Under the pieces are notes generated by a model, which worked only from the letters and a program-made list of their open reading frames with translations, was not told where the DNA came from and searched no databases. Of a stretch of 64,000 nt of DNA, positions 52,614 to 61,117 are shown one piece after another. Positions within the stretch are counted from its first letter, which is position 1, and each line of letters starts with the position of its first letter. A program made the position numbers and the translations under genes. This DNA is from Clostridiales bacterium. Its GTDB lineage: Bacteria; Bacillota; Clostridia; Christensenellales; Borkfalkiaceae. The stretch lies in contig DPGH01000008.1 in NCBI GenBank assembly GCA_003523255.1, positions 33,075-97,074 of the forward strand. Reading direction: 5' to 3'.

Positions 52614-52649
52614 AAAATTAAGGCGCGAAAAATTTCGCGCCTTAATTTT
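52614..52649 (+). terminator. Terminator after the ferredoxin gene
   Basis: A stem of about 17 bp (AATTAAGGCGCGAAA with TTTCGCGCCTTAATT) followed by TT and A/T-rich sequence. Palindromic enough to work both ways. Confidence 0.85.
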
Positions 52650-52695
52650 AAATTTAAACGCAGATTTTAATCGCGAAAAGCACGGTAACTGTAAC

Positions 52696-53361
52696 ATGCT
52701 CACGCTCGAAGACCTTTTGATTTCGGATTATAAAATATATCAGGACGACGAATTGTACCGCTTCACTTCGGACGCGGTTTTATTGTCGCGTTTTACGACG
52801 GCAAAAAAGGGAGAAGTCGTTGCGGATTTTTGCGCGGGGTCGGGTATAGTCGGGCTGAATTTTTACGCGCTTAACGAAAAAAACGTAGAGAGCGTTACGC
52901 TTATAGAACTGCAAAAACCTTTGTCCGAGTTGTCCGAAAAGACGATAGAATATAACCGATTAACGGACAAGTTCACCGCCGTTTGCGAGCCGTTGCAAAC
53001 TGCGGCGGAAAATTTCAAAAACAAATTCACGCTCGTTTTATGCAATCCGCCTTTTATTAAAAAAGGCGCGGGGTACGGTACGGAAAGCAATCCGCTTTCG
53101 ATTTGTAAAAAAGAAATAACCGTAACGTTTGCCGAAATTGCGGAAGCGGCGGCAAAAACGCTTAAAAACGGCGGCAGGTTCGTCGTCGTTCACCGTGCGG
53201 ACAGAATTGCGGACGTGCTTACCGAAATGAAACGCCGCGGCATAGAGCCGAAAAGACTTCAGTTCGTCGCGCCGTTAAATAAACCGCCCTACCTTATGCT
53301 GTGCGAAGGCGTAAAGGGCGCGAAAAGCGGGCTTAACATTTTGCAAACCGCAATCAATTAG
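52696..53361 (+). CDS. TrmN6-family methyltransferase (YabB-like)
   Basis: A 221-residue SAM-dependent methyltransferase. It reads YKIYQDDELYRFTSDAVLLSRF, VADFCAGSGIVGLNF (SAM site), and LVLCNPPFIKKG (the NPPF catalytic motif of N6-adenine or tRNA A37 methylases). Homologues such as YabB/TrmN6 modify tRNA. The position between ricT and rsmI matches yabB of Bacillus, which supports the assignment. Confidence 0.9.
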   Translation: MLTLEDLLISDYKIYQDDELYRFTSDAVLLSRFTTAKKGEVVADFCAGSGIVGLNFYALNEKNVESVTLIELQKPLSELSEKTIEYNRLTDKFTAVCEPLQTAAENFKNKFTLVLCNPPFIKKGAGYGTESNPLSICKKEITVTFAEIAEAAAKTLKNGGRFVVVHRADRIADVLTEMKRRGIEPKRLQFVAPLNKPPYLMLCEGVKGAKSGLNILQTAIN

Positions 53362-53370
53362 GAGATAAAA

Positions 53371-54168
53371 ATGCTTTACTTCGTCGCAACGCCCATCGGC
53401 AATATGGGCGACATAACTTACCGCGCGGTGGAAACGCTTAAAGAGGCGGACTGTATTTATTGCGAGGATACGCGCCATTCGTTGCCTCTTTTAAACCGCT
53501 ACGGTATAAAAAAACCGCTTTATTCTTATCATAAGTTTAACGAAAAAGAAGTTGCGGAGGAAATCGTTAAAAAACTCGCTTCGGGCGAAAATATAGCGGT
53601 TATTTCGGACGCGGGCATGCCGTGCGTATCCGACCCCGGCAGGGTGTTGGTGCATGCGCTTATCGCCGCGGGCGAAAGTTACACCGTGGTTCCGGGCGCG
53701 TCCGCGTGTACTTCCGCATTGCTTCTTTCCGGCGCGGACGGAAGTAAGTTCACCTTTCTCGGGTTTTTACCCGCAAAGGCGGGCGACCGTAAAGAATTTC
53801 TCGAAAAGTATAAAAACCTCGATACCGCGCTGGTATTTTACTCCGCCCCGCACGACGTAAAAAAGGATATACAAACGCTTTATTCGGTGCTCGGCGAAAG
53901 AAAAGCCGCCGCCGTGAAAGAAATAACCAAAATGTTCGAGCGGGTAGAGTTTTTCAATTTGAGCGAAGGGCTTAAAACCGAGCCGAAAGGCGAATACGTT
54001 TTAGTCGTCGAGAAACCCGAACGGGGTGAAAACGACGACCTTACGCCCGAACAATTGTATAATAAGTACTTAGGCGAGGGGATGGATAAAAAAGACGCGA
54101 TAAAACGCGTGGCGAAAGAAAGAAAAATCGCCAAATCCGACCTTTATAAATTTACCGTCGAAAAATAG
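53371..54168 (+). CDS. rsmI: 16S rRNA 2'-O-methyltransferase RsmI
   Basis: RsmI methylates C1402 of 16S rRNA. The 265-residue protein begins MLYFVATPIGNMGDITYRAVE and contains EDTRHSLPLLNRYGI, AVISDAGMPCVSDPGR, VVPGASACTSALLLSG and the typical kinase-like AAAVKEITKMFERVEF. It follows the methyltransferase by nine bases in the conserved tmk-holB-ricT-yabB-rsmI order. Confidence 0.96.
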   Translation: MLYFVATPIGNMGDITYRAVETLKEADCIYCEDTRHSLPLLNRYGIKKPLYSYHKFNEKEVAEEIVKKLASGENIAVISDAGMPCVSDPGRVLVHALIAAGESYTVVPGASACTSALLLSGADGSKFTFLGFLPAKAGDRKEFLEKYKNLDTALVFYSAPHDVKKDIQTLYSVLGERKAAAVKEITKMFERVEFFNLSEGLKTEPKGEYVLVVEKPERGENDDLTPEQLYNKYLGEGMDKKDAIKRVAKERKIAKSDLYKFTVEK

Positions 54169-54177
54169 GAGAAAGTT

Positions 54178-54960
54178 ATGAACACACAGATTTTAGGTTA
54201 CGTAACGCCGTATTATATGTTGTCGTATTTTTTCATATACGGCTTTCTCGGCTGGTGTATAGAAGTTATTTACGCCACGCTTAAAACGGGTAAATTCGTA
54301 AACCGCGGGTTTTTGAACGGACCTATTTGCCCTATATACGGCTTCGGGATGACTTTTCTGATACTGCTTCTTAATACGCTTTCGGGCAAGTGGTGGTTGC
54401 TGTTTTTAGGCGGCGCGGCTCTTGCCACGCTGTTGGAACTGATAACGGGCTTCGTACTCGAAAAGGCATTTAAAACAAAATGGTGGGACTACTCTAAAGA
54501 ACATTTCAACTTTAAAGGCTACGTTTGTTTAAGATTTACCATAATTTGGGGAATAGCAACCGTGGCGGTGTTTTACACGGTCGTGCCGCTCGTCAATTCG
54601 CTTATCGCGCTCGTGCCTTTTTACTGGTGGGGTTTTGCGATTCTTTTAGTGTTGTTTTTAAGTTTTACGGGCGATATGATAATCGTGGTCGTTCAACTTA
54701 AACATCTTACAAAGCACCTTGACGCGGTAAAGGCTTCCGCCGCGCGGTACAGAAAGGGTAGCGACGCCGTGGGCGAAAAAATTTCGGAGGCGACCGTTGT
54801 CGTTATGAACGCCGCGAAAGCCACTTCGGAAAAGATTAAAAAATCCCGTCTCGGCAAGGCGTTTCCTAAACTCGGCGAAAAGAACGAAAACGTTTTAAGC
54901 GAATTTGAAAAAGTGCAACAAGAAGCGCAAAAAATCGACGAAAGAAACGCTGAAAAATAA
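54178..54960 (+). CDS. CmpB-like putative ABC-transporter type IV membrane protein
   Basis: A 260-residue protein. The membrane half (YFFIYGFLGWCIEVIYATLKTGKFVNRGFLNGPICPIYGFG, then WWDYSKEHFNFKGYVCLRFTIIWG) is diagnostic of PF06541, named for CmpB and of unknown role, abundant in Clostridia. The C-terminal 80 residues are helical and charged. It starts nine bases after rsmI and ends the operon before a riboswitch. Confidence 0.9.
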   Translation: MNTQILGYVTPYYMLSYFFIYGFLGWCIEVIYATLKTGKFVNRGFLNGPICPIYGFGMTFLILLLNTLSGKWWLLFLGGAALATLLELITGFVLEKAFKTKWWDYSKEHFNFKGYVCLRFTIIWGIATVAVFYTVVPLVNSLIALVPFYWWGFAILLVLFLSFTGDMIIVVVQLKHLTKHLDAVKASAARYRKGSDAVGEKISEATVVVMNAAKATSEKIKKSRLGKAFPKLGEKNENVLSEFEKVQQEAQKIDERNAEK

Positions 54961-55020
54961 AACTTTGTAAAAACGCTTTCGTTTTTTACGGCGGCGTGTT
55001 ACAATAAAACGGAACAAATA

Positions 55021-55127
55021 GATTATACGAAGGTTTTCGGACAACACTTCGGCAAAAAAACCGAACGGATGCGCGCGACACTCGCGCGCGGGTAAAACTC
55101 TTTTCCGTTCGGAAAGGAGTTTTATTT
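55021..55127 (+). promoter_or_regulatory. Putative preQ1 riboswitch upstream of queT
   Basis: A structured leader before a QueT-type gene. CGAAG (55028-55032) pairs with CTTCG (55047-55051). The loop GGTTTT can pair with AAAACC (55057-55062), forming an H-type pseudoknot with an A-rich tail. Then comes a GCGCGCG/CGCGCGC hairpin. Finally AAAACTCTTTTCC (55094-55106) pairs with GGAAAGGAGTTTT (55111-55123), hiding the ribosome site. CCGAACGG (55061-55068) is exactly complementary to CCGTTCGG (55105-55112), so the aptamer can compete with the hairpin. This mechanism suits translational control. The preQ1 class is inferred from the gene. Confidence 0.6.
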
Positions 55128-55634
55128 ATGAAAAAAACCGTTACCGCATCGCTTGCGAGGGCGGGAATTATAGCGGGACTTTACGTGGCTCTCGGCGTTA
55201 TAACTCTGCCGGTGATGAGCGGGGCGATACAGTTCCGCGCGTCGGAAGGGCTGTGTCTGTTGCCGCTCGTTATGCCGGAAAGCGTTATAGGTTTGTTTAT
55301 CGGCTGTTTGCTTTCAAACGTTATATCGGGTTGCGCCGTTTACGACGTGATTTTAGGTAGCCTTATAACGCTCGTTTCCGCCGTTTGTACTCTCGCGATA
55401 GGCAAAACCGCGCTTAAACCGGGCGTTAAAATAATAACGGGCGGATTATTTCCGGTAATTTTCAACGCGTTGTTTTTGCCGCTTATATGGCTTTTATGCT
55501 ACGGCACGACCGAGTACGCCTATTATTTAGAAGTTTGTTTTCTGCTCGTAAGTCAAAGCGTTTCGGTTTACGGGGTCGGCGCGGGCGTTTTGGCGGCGCA
55601 TCGCGCGGTTTATAAAAAAAATAAAAGCGAATAG
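55128..55634 (+). CDS. queT: QueT-family ECF transporter S component
   Basis: A 168-residue protein of about five or six hydrophobic segments with the QueT pattern (ARAGIIAGLYVALGVITLPVMSGAIQFRASEGLCLLPL). QueT is the substrate-specific subunit for queuosine precursors and uses a shared EcfA-EcfA'-EcfT module, which is encoded only 350 bases downstream. The preceding leader looks like a preQ1 riboswitch. AAAGGAG before the ATG lies inside the regulatory hairpin. Confidence 0.9.
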   Translation: MKKTVTASLARAGIIAGLYVALGVITLPVMSGAIQFRASEGLCLLPLVMPESVIGLFIGCLLSNVISGCAVYDVILGSLITLVSAVCTLAIGKTALKPGVKIITGGLFPVIFNALFLPLIWLLCYGTTEYAYYLEVCFLLVSQSVSVYGVGAGVLAAHRAVYKKNKSE

Positions 55635-55677
55635 TCTTGCCGCGAGCGGCGCATACTTTCTCTAAAGGGGGAAAAGT

Positions 55678-55893
55678 ATGAAGATAACAACCGTAATCGC
55701 TTATTGTCTGGTTCTTATCGGCGCGCTCGTTTGGGGGCTTATCGGGATATTCGATTTTAATCTCGTTGCCCTTATATTCGGCGAAGGCTCCGCCGCGCTC
55801 GTATCGAGAATAATTTATTCGCTCGTCGGCGTTTCCGCGCTGTGGCTGATTTTCTTCTGGGCGGTTTATAATCCGTTCAGGGTAATAGACTAA
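55678..55893 (+). CDS. DUF378 family membrane protein
   Basis: A 71-residue protein with two transmembrane helices (TVIAYCLVLIGALVWGLIGIFDFNLVALIFG and IIYSLVGVSALWLIFF). It matches DUF378 (PF04070), a family of unknown function widespread in Firmicutes. It lies between queT and ecfA1 and may be co-transcribed with either. AAAGGGGGAAAAG is the ribosome site. Confidence 0.9.
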   Translation: MKITTVIAYCLVLIGALVWGLIGIFDFNLVALIFGEGSAALVSRIIYSLVGVSALWLIFFWAVYNPFRVID

Positions 55894-55978
55894 GCAAAAT
55901 TTTGCGGAAAGGGTCGCGGGCGTGTGCCGCGGCTCTTTTCGTTTTAAATAAACAAAAATTTTTCGGTAAGGTGATTAA

Positions 55979-56809
55979 ATGCCTGTTTTGCAACTTGAAA
56001 ACGTAAGTTATTCTTACGACAAAAAAAACAAAGCGGTTTCGGGCGTGTCCTTTTCGGTGGAAAAGGGCGAATACGTCGCGATAATCGGGCATAACGGCAG
56101 CGGCAAGTCTACGCTGTCAAGGCTTTTTAACGGACTTATCTCGCCGGACGAAGGCACCGTTTCCGTCTGCGGCGAAAAACTTACGGACAAGCAAAGCGTG
56201 TTAAACGCAAGGCGCAAAGTAGGCGTCGTTTTTCAAAACCCGGACAATCAACTCGTCGCGTCTATTGTAGAGGACGACGTGGCTTTCGGGCCCGAAAACC
56301 TCGGCATAAGCCGTGCGGAAACGGGCGAGCGTATAGACTACGCGCTTAAAGCCGTGGGTATGGAGGACTTTCGGCACGCCTCGCCGGAGCGACTCTCCGG
56401 CGGACAAAAACAACGCGTGGCGATAGCCGGCGTACTTGCTTTAAAACCCGAAATACTCGTGTTAGACGAATCGACTTCTATGCTCGACCCCGAGGGCAGA
56501 AAAGAAGTTTTAAGCGCGGTAAAAAATTTAAACGCCGCGGGCGTTACCGTAATCGCCGTAACGCATTATATGGAAGAGGCTATCGTCGCGGACAGGGTGA
56601 TAGTTTTAACGGGGGGCAAAATAGTTAAAAGCGGAAGCCCGAAAGAGGTTTTCGGCGACAGAAAATTTTTAAAAGACAACGGACTCGAAACCACGCTTTC
56701 CGCATATATCGCGGATAAACTGCGAGAAAAAGGCATACCCGTGGCGGCGGGCGTTTTAACCGAAAACGAACTTACGGAGGAATTATGCAGATTAACGCGA
56801 AAGAACTGA
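55979..56809 (+). CDS. ecfA1: Energy-coupling factor transporter ATPase 1
   Basis: A 276-residue ECF ATPase. It has Walker A GHNGSGKSTLSRLFNGL, Q-loop VVFQNPDNQLVA, signature LSGGQKQRVAIAGVLAL and Walker B ILVLDESTSMLDPEGR. With EcfA2 and EcfT it energises vitamin-type S components such as QueT. It overlaps ecfA2 by 25 bases. ecfA1-ecfA2-ecfT-truA-rplM-rpsI is the standard Firmicutes order. Confidence 0.96.
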   Translation: MPVLQLENVSYSYDKKNKAVSGVSFSVEKGEYVAIIGHNGSGKSTLSRLFNGLISPDEGTVSVCGEKLTDKQSVLNARRKVGVVFQNPDNQLVASIVEDDVAFGPENLGISRAETGERIDYALKAVGMEDFRHASPERLSGGQKQRVAIAGVLALKPEILVLDESTSMLDPEGRKEVLSAVKNLNAAGVTVIAVTHYMEEAIVADRVIVLTGGKIVKSGSPKEVFGDRKFLKDNGLETTLSAYIADKLREKGIPVAAGVLTENELTEELCRLTRKN

Positions 56810-57663
56810 TATATTCTTACGGCAAAACTTCGTCGGGCAGGGTAAACGCGCTTTCCGGCGTAAACCTCGAAATAGCGAGCGGCGAGTTTTGCGGAATTAT
56901 AGGCGAAACGGGTTCGGGTAAATCCACGTTCGTACAACACCTTAACGGACTTTTGCGCGTTAAAAAAAATTGCGGCGCGCTTACCGTGGGCGAATTCGAT
57001 TTGACGAGCAAAAAGTGCGACCTTAAAAAGTTACGCGCGCGCGCCGGCATGGTTTTTCAGTACCCCGAGTATCAATTGTTTGCCGAAACGGTTGAGGAGG
57101 ACGTTGCTTTCGGCGTAAAAAACTTTATGCCGGACAAAACCGAAAAAGAGAGAGCAGAACTCGTCGAAAAGGCTTTGAATATGGTAGGGCTTGATTATAA
57201 CGAGTATGCAAAGCGTTCTCCGTTCGACTTGTCGGGCGGACAAAAACGCCGCGCGGCGATAGCGGGCGTTATCGTTACCAAGCCCGAAATTTTAATTTTA
57301 GACGAACCCGTTGCGGGGCTTGACCCTGCGGGAAAGCGTGATTTCGTCGCGCTGCTTAAAAAATTGCACGCGGACTTTGTAAAAACGATTATAGTCGTTT
57401 CGCATGATATGGACTTTATTGCGGAAAACTGTTCCGCGGTCGCTGTTTTTAAGGACGGCAAAGTATCTTTTTACGGCACGCCGAAAGAAACTTTTTTATC
57501 GGGAGAGGCGAAAAAAGCGGGGCTCGGCGATACGGTGATTACCCGCCTTACCGAAAGTCTTAAAGCGGCGGGCGCAGACGTTGAAAGCGACCTTACCGCC
57601 GCGGACTTTATAGAAAAATTCGCCGCGTTTTACTTTAACGATAAAGGGGGTAACGCGTTATGA
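56785..57663 (+). CDS. ecfA2: Energy-coupling factor transporter ATPase 2
   Basis: A 292-residue ECF ATPase that pairs with EcfA1. It has Walker A GETGSGKSTFVQHLNGLL, MVFQYPEYQLFAETVEEDVAFG, signature LSGGQKRRAAIAGVIV and Walker B ILILDEPVAGLDPAGK. It is overlapped at both ends by ecfA1 and ecfT (the latter by four bases). Confidence 0.96.
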   Translation: MQINAKELIYSYGKTSSGRVNALSGVNLEIASGEFCGIIGETGSGKSTFVQHLNGLLRVKKNCGALTVGEFDLTSKKCDLKKLRARAGMVFQYPEYQLFAETVEEDVAFGVKNFMPDKTEKERAELVEKALNMVGLDYNEYAKRSPFDLSGGQKRRAAIAGVIVTKPEILILDEPVAGLDPAGKRDFVALLKKLHADFVKTIIVVSHDMDFIAENCSAVAVFKDGKVSFYGTPKETFLSGEAKKAGLGDTVITRLTESLKAAGADVESDLTAADFIEKFAAFYFNDKGGNAL

Positions 57664-58472
57664 CGGACGTAACATTCGGTCAGTATTATCCCTCAAACTC
57701 GTTCGTGCACAAAATGGACGCGCGCTTTAAAATACTCGCGTGCATCGCGTATATAGTGGCGGTGTTTCTCGTTAAAGCCTATTTCTTTTTGGGGTTTGCA
57801 GCATGCCTGTTGTTTGTGATTATAACGGCTATAGTCGGCAAAATACCTTTTTATAAAGTGCTTAAAAGCGTTAAGGGCATAATATTTTTCGTGCTGTTTT
57901 CCGCGGTGCTTCAAGTGCTTTTAAATAAAAGCGGCACGCCTTTATGGGAAGGCGGTTTTATTACGGACGCGGGTCTTATCTCCGCGGCGTACATTTCGGC
58001 GCGCATCGTGCTTATAGTGATAGGCTCGTCAATGCTGACATTTACCACGTCTCCCGTAGAAATTTCAGACGGAATAGAAAGTCTGTTAAAACCGCTTAAA
58101 ATATTCCGTTTTCCCGTGCACGAATTCGCGCTCGTCATGAGTATTGCGTTAAGGTTTATACCTACTCTTCTCGGCGAAACGCAAAGAATAATAAAAGCGC
58201 AAAAAGCGCGCGGCGCGGACTTTGAAAGCGGTAACATTTTTAAACGCGCAAAAGCGCTCGTGCCTGTGCTCGTGCCGCTTTTAATCAGTTCGTTCCGCCG
58301 TGCGGACGAACTTGCCGACGCAATGGACGCGCGCTGTTATTCGGGCAGTAAAAACCGCACCAAATACAAAAAACTTAAAATCACGTACAGAGATTTTATA
58401 GGGGCGGTTTTCGTTGCGGGGCTTATCGTAGGCGTGGTAATGCTTAACGGCGTTTTGGGGGTAACGGTATGA
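57660..58472 (+). CDS. ecfT: Energy-coupling factor transporter transmembrane protein EcfT
   Basis: A 270-residue protein with about five or six transmembrane helices and the two coupling-helix motifs (KAQKARGADFES and MDARCYSGSKN) that dock EcfA subunits. It starts within the ecfA2 stop and overlaps truA by four bases. Confidence 0.95.
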   Translation: MTDVTFGQYYPSNSFVHKMDARFKILACIAYIVAVFLVKAYFFLGFAACLLFVIITAIVGKIPFYKVLKSVKGIIFFVLFSAVLQVLLNKSGTPLWEGGFITDAGLISAAYISARIVLIVIGSSMLTFTTSPVEISDGIESLLKPLKIFRFPVHEFALVMSIALRFIPTLLGETQRIIKAQKARGADFESGNIFKRAKALVPVLVPLLISSFRRADELADAMDARCYSGSKNRTKYKKLKITYRDFIGAVFVAGLIVGVVMLNGVLGVTV

Positions 58473-59200
58473 GGATAAAACTCGTTTTAGCGTACGACGG
58501 CACCGATTTTTGCGGCTGGCAAACGCAAAAAAACGGCAAAAGCGTTCAGTCCGCGGTAGAAGCGGCGATTAAAAGCCTTACCGGAGAATGCGTTAAAGTC
58601 GTTGCGAGCGGGCGTACGGACGCGGGCGTGCACGCCGAAGGGCAGACCCTGCACTTCGACACCGATTCAACGATTCCGCCCGAAAATTTTTATAAGGCGC
58701 TTAACGTATATCTTCCGCCGGAAATACGTGCGGTAAAAAGCGAACGGGCGGCGGAAAATTTTAACGCGAGAAAAAGCGCGAAAAAAAAGACTTACGAATA
58801 TAACTTTTACGTGGCGGAGGTTGAAAATCCGCTTAAAGAGCGTTACGCGCTGAATATTCGCGAACTGCCCGATATACGTAAAATGCAACGTGCGGCGAAT
58901 TTGTTCGTCGGCGAAAAGGACTTTAAGGCGTTTTGCGCAACGGGCAGTTCGGTACAAACGACCGTGCGCACCATATACAAGGTCAAGGTAGCAAAAACCG
59001 AAAGCGGCTTTAAAATAGCGGTAACGGGCGGCGGCTTTTTATACAATATGGTAAGAATAATCGCGGGTACGCTGCTTTCCGTGGGGCAAAACAAACTTAC
59101 CGAAGCGGACGTAATTACCGCGTTTACCGCGGGGGACAGAAAGTACGCGGGCAAAACCCTGCCGGCAAAAGGGCTTACGCTTAAAAGCGTGCGGTATTAA
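58469..59200 (+). CDS. truA: tRNA pseudouridine synthase A
   Basis: TruA makes pseudouridine at positions 38-40 of tRNAs. The 243-residue protein begins MRIKLVLAYDGTDFCGWQTQ and has the catalytic Asp in VVASGRTDAGVHAEGQ, and the end motif FLYNMVRIIAGTLLSVG. Length and order are fully typical. Confidence 0.97.
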   Translation: MRIKLVLAYDGTDFCGWQTQKNGKSVQSAVEAAIKSLTGECVKVVASGRTDAGVHAEGQTLHFDTDSTIPPENFYKALNVYLPPEIRAVKSERAAENFNARKSAKKKTYEYNFYVAEVENPLKERYALNIRELPDIRKMQRAANLFVGEKDFKAFCATGSSVQTTVRTIYKVKVAKTESGFKIAVTGGGFLYNMVRIIAGTLLSVGQNKLTEADVITAFTAGDRKYAGKTLPAKGLTLKSVRY

Positions 59201-59361
59201 AATTAATTTTATCCGCGAACGCTTTTAGGGATAGGCGCGGCGGTAAAACACAATATATAGTCCCGCATGGCAATTAGCGGCAAAAATCGCTTTAAAAATG
59301 CAAAAAAGCGTTAAAAACGCTTGACTTATGCCTTTAAAATCATTTAATATAATTAGGCGTT

Positions 59362-59436
59362 TATAAGGCGAAATGCGGCGCGGATTAGCCCTCCGTGCGA
59401 CAAAGGACGTTCGTGAGTCCCTGCATAGCCGTTATA
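59362..59436 (+). promoter_or_regulatory. Structured 5' leader of rplM-rpsI (L13-leader type)
   Basis: A junction of helices: TATAAGGC (59362-59369) with GCC-G-TTATA (59428-59436), ATGC (59373-59376) with GCAT (59423-59426), and two enclosed hairpins, GCGCGG/CCGTGC (59378-59398) and GGAC/GTCC (59405-59420). It lies between a TTGACT promoter near 59321 and the rplM ribosome site. Autogenous L13 leaders are known in Firmicutes. The match to that class is by position and shape, not by a computed model. Confidence 0.55.
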
Positions 59437-59468
59437 TATACAACAGATTTTTAAGGAGAAAACCAAAC

Positions 59469-59900
59469 ATGAAGACTTATATGGCTCATGCGAACGACGT
59501 GGAAAGAAAGTGGTACGTCGTAGACGCGGCGGGGCTTCCGCTCGGTCGTCTTGCGTCCAAGGTTGCGGCGATACTTCGCGGCAAAAACAAACCCGTTTTC
59601 ACCCCTAACGTCGACACGGGCGATTTCGTTATCGTGGTTAATACCGACAAGGTAGTTTTAACCGGCAGAAAACTCGAAAAGAAATTTTACAAATATCACA
59701 CGGGGCACATCGGCGGTCTTAAAGAAATACAGTACAAGACCCTTATGGAAACCAAGTCCGACTTCGCCGTATACGAAGCGGTCAGAAGAATGCTTCCCAA
59801 AAACAGTTTAGGTCGCGATATGATTAAAAAACTTAAAGTGTTTAAGGGACCCGAACATAATCATCAGGCGCAAAAACCCGAAGCGCTTAAACTCTTTTAA
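59469..59900 (+). CDS. rplM: 50S ribosomal protein L13
   Basis: From the ATG at 59469 (AAGGAGAAAACC upstream) the protein has 143 residues, standard for L13. It starts [20 protein letters not shown], then [19 protein letters not shown], and ends [18 protein letters not shown]. It is followed by rpsI after 20 bases. Confidence 0.98.
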   Translation: MKTYMAHANDVERKWYVVDAAGLPLGRLASKVAAILRGKNKPVFTPNVDTGDFVIVVNTDKVVLTGRKLEKKFYKYHTGHIGGLKEIQYKTLMETKSDFAVYEAVRRMLPKNSLGRDMIKKLKVFKGPEHNHQAQKPEALKLF

Positions 59901-59920
59901 GGAGATAAAGGAGAAAAGTT

Positions 59921-60334
59921 ATGGCAAAAGCAACCACTAAAAAGAAAGTACAGTACTGGGGCACCGGCAGACGTAAAAAAGCCATCGCGAGAGTACGTCT
60001 TATCCCCGCGGGCGACGGCGTTATAACCGTCAACGGCAAATCTTTGGACGAATACTTCGGGCTCGATACCCTTAAATTCATCGTTCGTCAGCCTATCGAA
60101 CTCCTTGGCGTTTCCGCTAAATACGACGTTATCGTAAGCGTTGTGGGCGGCGGTCTTACGGGTCAGGCAGGCGCAATCAGACACGGCATTTCCCGCGCGC
60201 TGTTAGAAGCTGAACCCGATTCGAGAGCGGCTCTCAAAAAAGAAGGTTTCTTAACGAGAGACTCCAGAATGAAGGAAAGAAAGAAATACGGCTTAAAGAA
60301 AGCGAGAAGAGCACCCCAGTTCTCCAAGAGATAA
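59921..60334 (+). CDS. rpsI: 30S ribosomal protein S9
   Basis: A 137-residue S9 with [37 protein letters not shown] and the invariant basic C-terminus ending PQFSKR. It closes the ecfA1-to-rpsI operon; a terminator follows at 60381. Confidence 0.98.
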   Translation: MAKATTKKKVQYWGTGRRKKAIARVRLIPAGDGVITVNGKSLDEYFGLDTLKFIVRQPIELLGVSAKYDVIVSVVGGGLTGQAGAIRHGISRALLEAEPDSRAALKKEGFLTRDSRMKERKKYGLKKARRAPQFSKR

Positions 60335-60380
60335 TCGGCGGTATCGCTTTACAAAGTTATTTCAGGCAAACTATTGCAAA

Positions 60381-60415
60381 AAAAGAGAAGCAAAAATTTT
60401 TGCTTCTCTTTTCAT
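60381..60415 (+). terminator. Terminator after rpsI
   Basis: AAAAGAGAAGCAAAA (60381-60395) pairs with TTTTGCTTCTCTTTT (60398-60412), a perfect 15-bp stem. It separates the ribosomal-protein operon from the tandem RNAs. Confidence 0.9.
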
Positions 60416-60446
60416 TTTAAATATTGCAAAGTAAATTAAAAAAGCC

Positions 60447-60638
60447 TTGCGTAAAAAATAAATTAGTGTTAAAATTTGAGTGTTTAACTAAATTTTAAAG
60501 GTTAAACGTATTTTTTCGCGAAAATGTGTTCTCGCTTTAACAGTTTCCTGTTTTCACAACAAAACTTTGTTAAACTTTTACTTGGCAGTAAGAGGATACA
60601 CTGATCGGAGTGCGCCGCAAACGGCGCACTTTATTTTT
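60447..60638 (+). ncRNA. Tandem structured RNA, copy 1 (with promoter and terminator)
   Basis: Promoter TTGCGT (60447-60452), 17 bp, TAAAAT (60470-60475); start near 60482. Then GTTTAAC/GTTAAAC hairpin, hairpin ATTTTT-TCGC-GAAAAT (60510-60525), and the conserved GTGTTCTC (60526-60533) that can pair with GAG...ACAC near 60592-60601. Inside is a TTTAACA/TGTTAAA helix, then CTTGGCAGTAAGAG (60581-60594). The terminator is GTGCGCCG/CGGCGCAC (60610-60629) with TTTATTTTT. Any ORF differs between copies, so the product is RNA. The class is unknown to me. Confidence 0.8.
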
Positions 60639-60666
60639 AAAAAGCTAAGGCATTTTATTAAAACTC

Positions 60667-60850
60667 TTGCGTAAAAAACAAATTAGTGCTAAAATTTGGG
60701 TGTTTAACTTGACTAAGGGTTAAACATAATCTTCTGCGAAGATGTGTTCTCGTTTTAACGTTCATTTTTAAAAAATTGGGAGTTAATTAGCCTATCAGCG
60801 AGAGTAACACTATTCGGGGTGCGCCGTAAGCGGCGCACTTTTTTGTTTTA
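60667..60850 (+). ncRNA. Tandem structured RNA, copy 2
   Basis: Same plan as copy 1. Promoter TTGCGT (60667-60672), 17 bp, TAAAAT (60690-60695). GTTTAAC/GTTAAAC hairpin. Covarying hairpin ATCTTC-TGC-GAAGAT (60729-60743), then GTGTTCTC (60744-60751) pairing with GAG...AACAC (60801-60810). TTCGGGGTGCGCC then terminator GTGCGCCG/CGGCGCAC (60819-60838). The internal ORF stops after nine codons. Confidence 0.8.
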
Positions 60851-60878
60851 AAAAGTTAAAGTGTTTTTATTAAAACCC

Positions 60879-61090
60879 TTGCATTAAAAATAAATTAGTG
60901 TTAAAATATTTTTGCCAAGAAAAATTTTTATAGGTTTTAACTTTCCGAAGATTGAGAAAAAATATCCTAGCGGATATGTGTTCTCTTTTTTAACAGTTCT
61001 CAATATTTGAAGTTAAACTACGTTAAAAATTTACTTGGCGGTAAGAGAGGCACTATTCGGGGTGTGCTCTTACGGGCACACTTTTTTAAT
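60879..61090 (+). ncRNA. Tandem structured RNA, copy 3
   Basis: Promoter TTGCAT (60879-60884), 17 bp, TAAAAT (60902-60907). A longer, different 5' segment, then covarying hairpin ATATCC-TAGC-GGATAT (60962-60977), GTGTTCTC (60978-60985), TTTAAC/GTTAAA, CTTGGCGGTAAGAG (61034-61047), CACTATTCGGGGTG and terminator GTGTGCTC/GGGCACAC (61062-61081) with TTTTTT. This copy sits directly upstream of the small gene at 61118, so it could also act as its attenuating leader. Confidence 0.8.
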
Positions 61091-61117
61091 TTTAAAACAA
61101 AAAAAGGAGAAAGTAAA

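Noticed and set aside
60447..61090. Possible CRISPR array or simple tandem repeat
   Set aside because: The three units are 185-215 bp, each with its own promoter and terminator, and lack short identical repeats with spacers.
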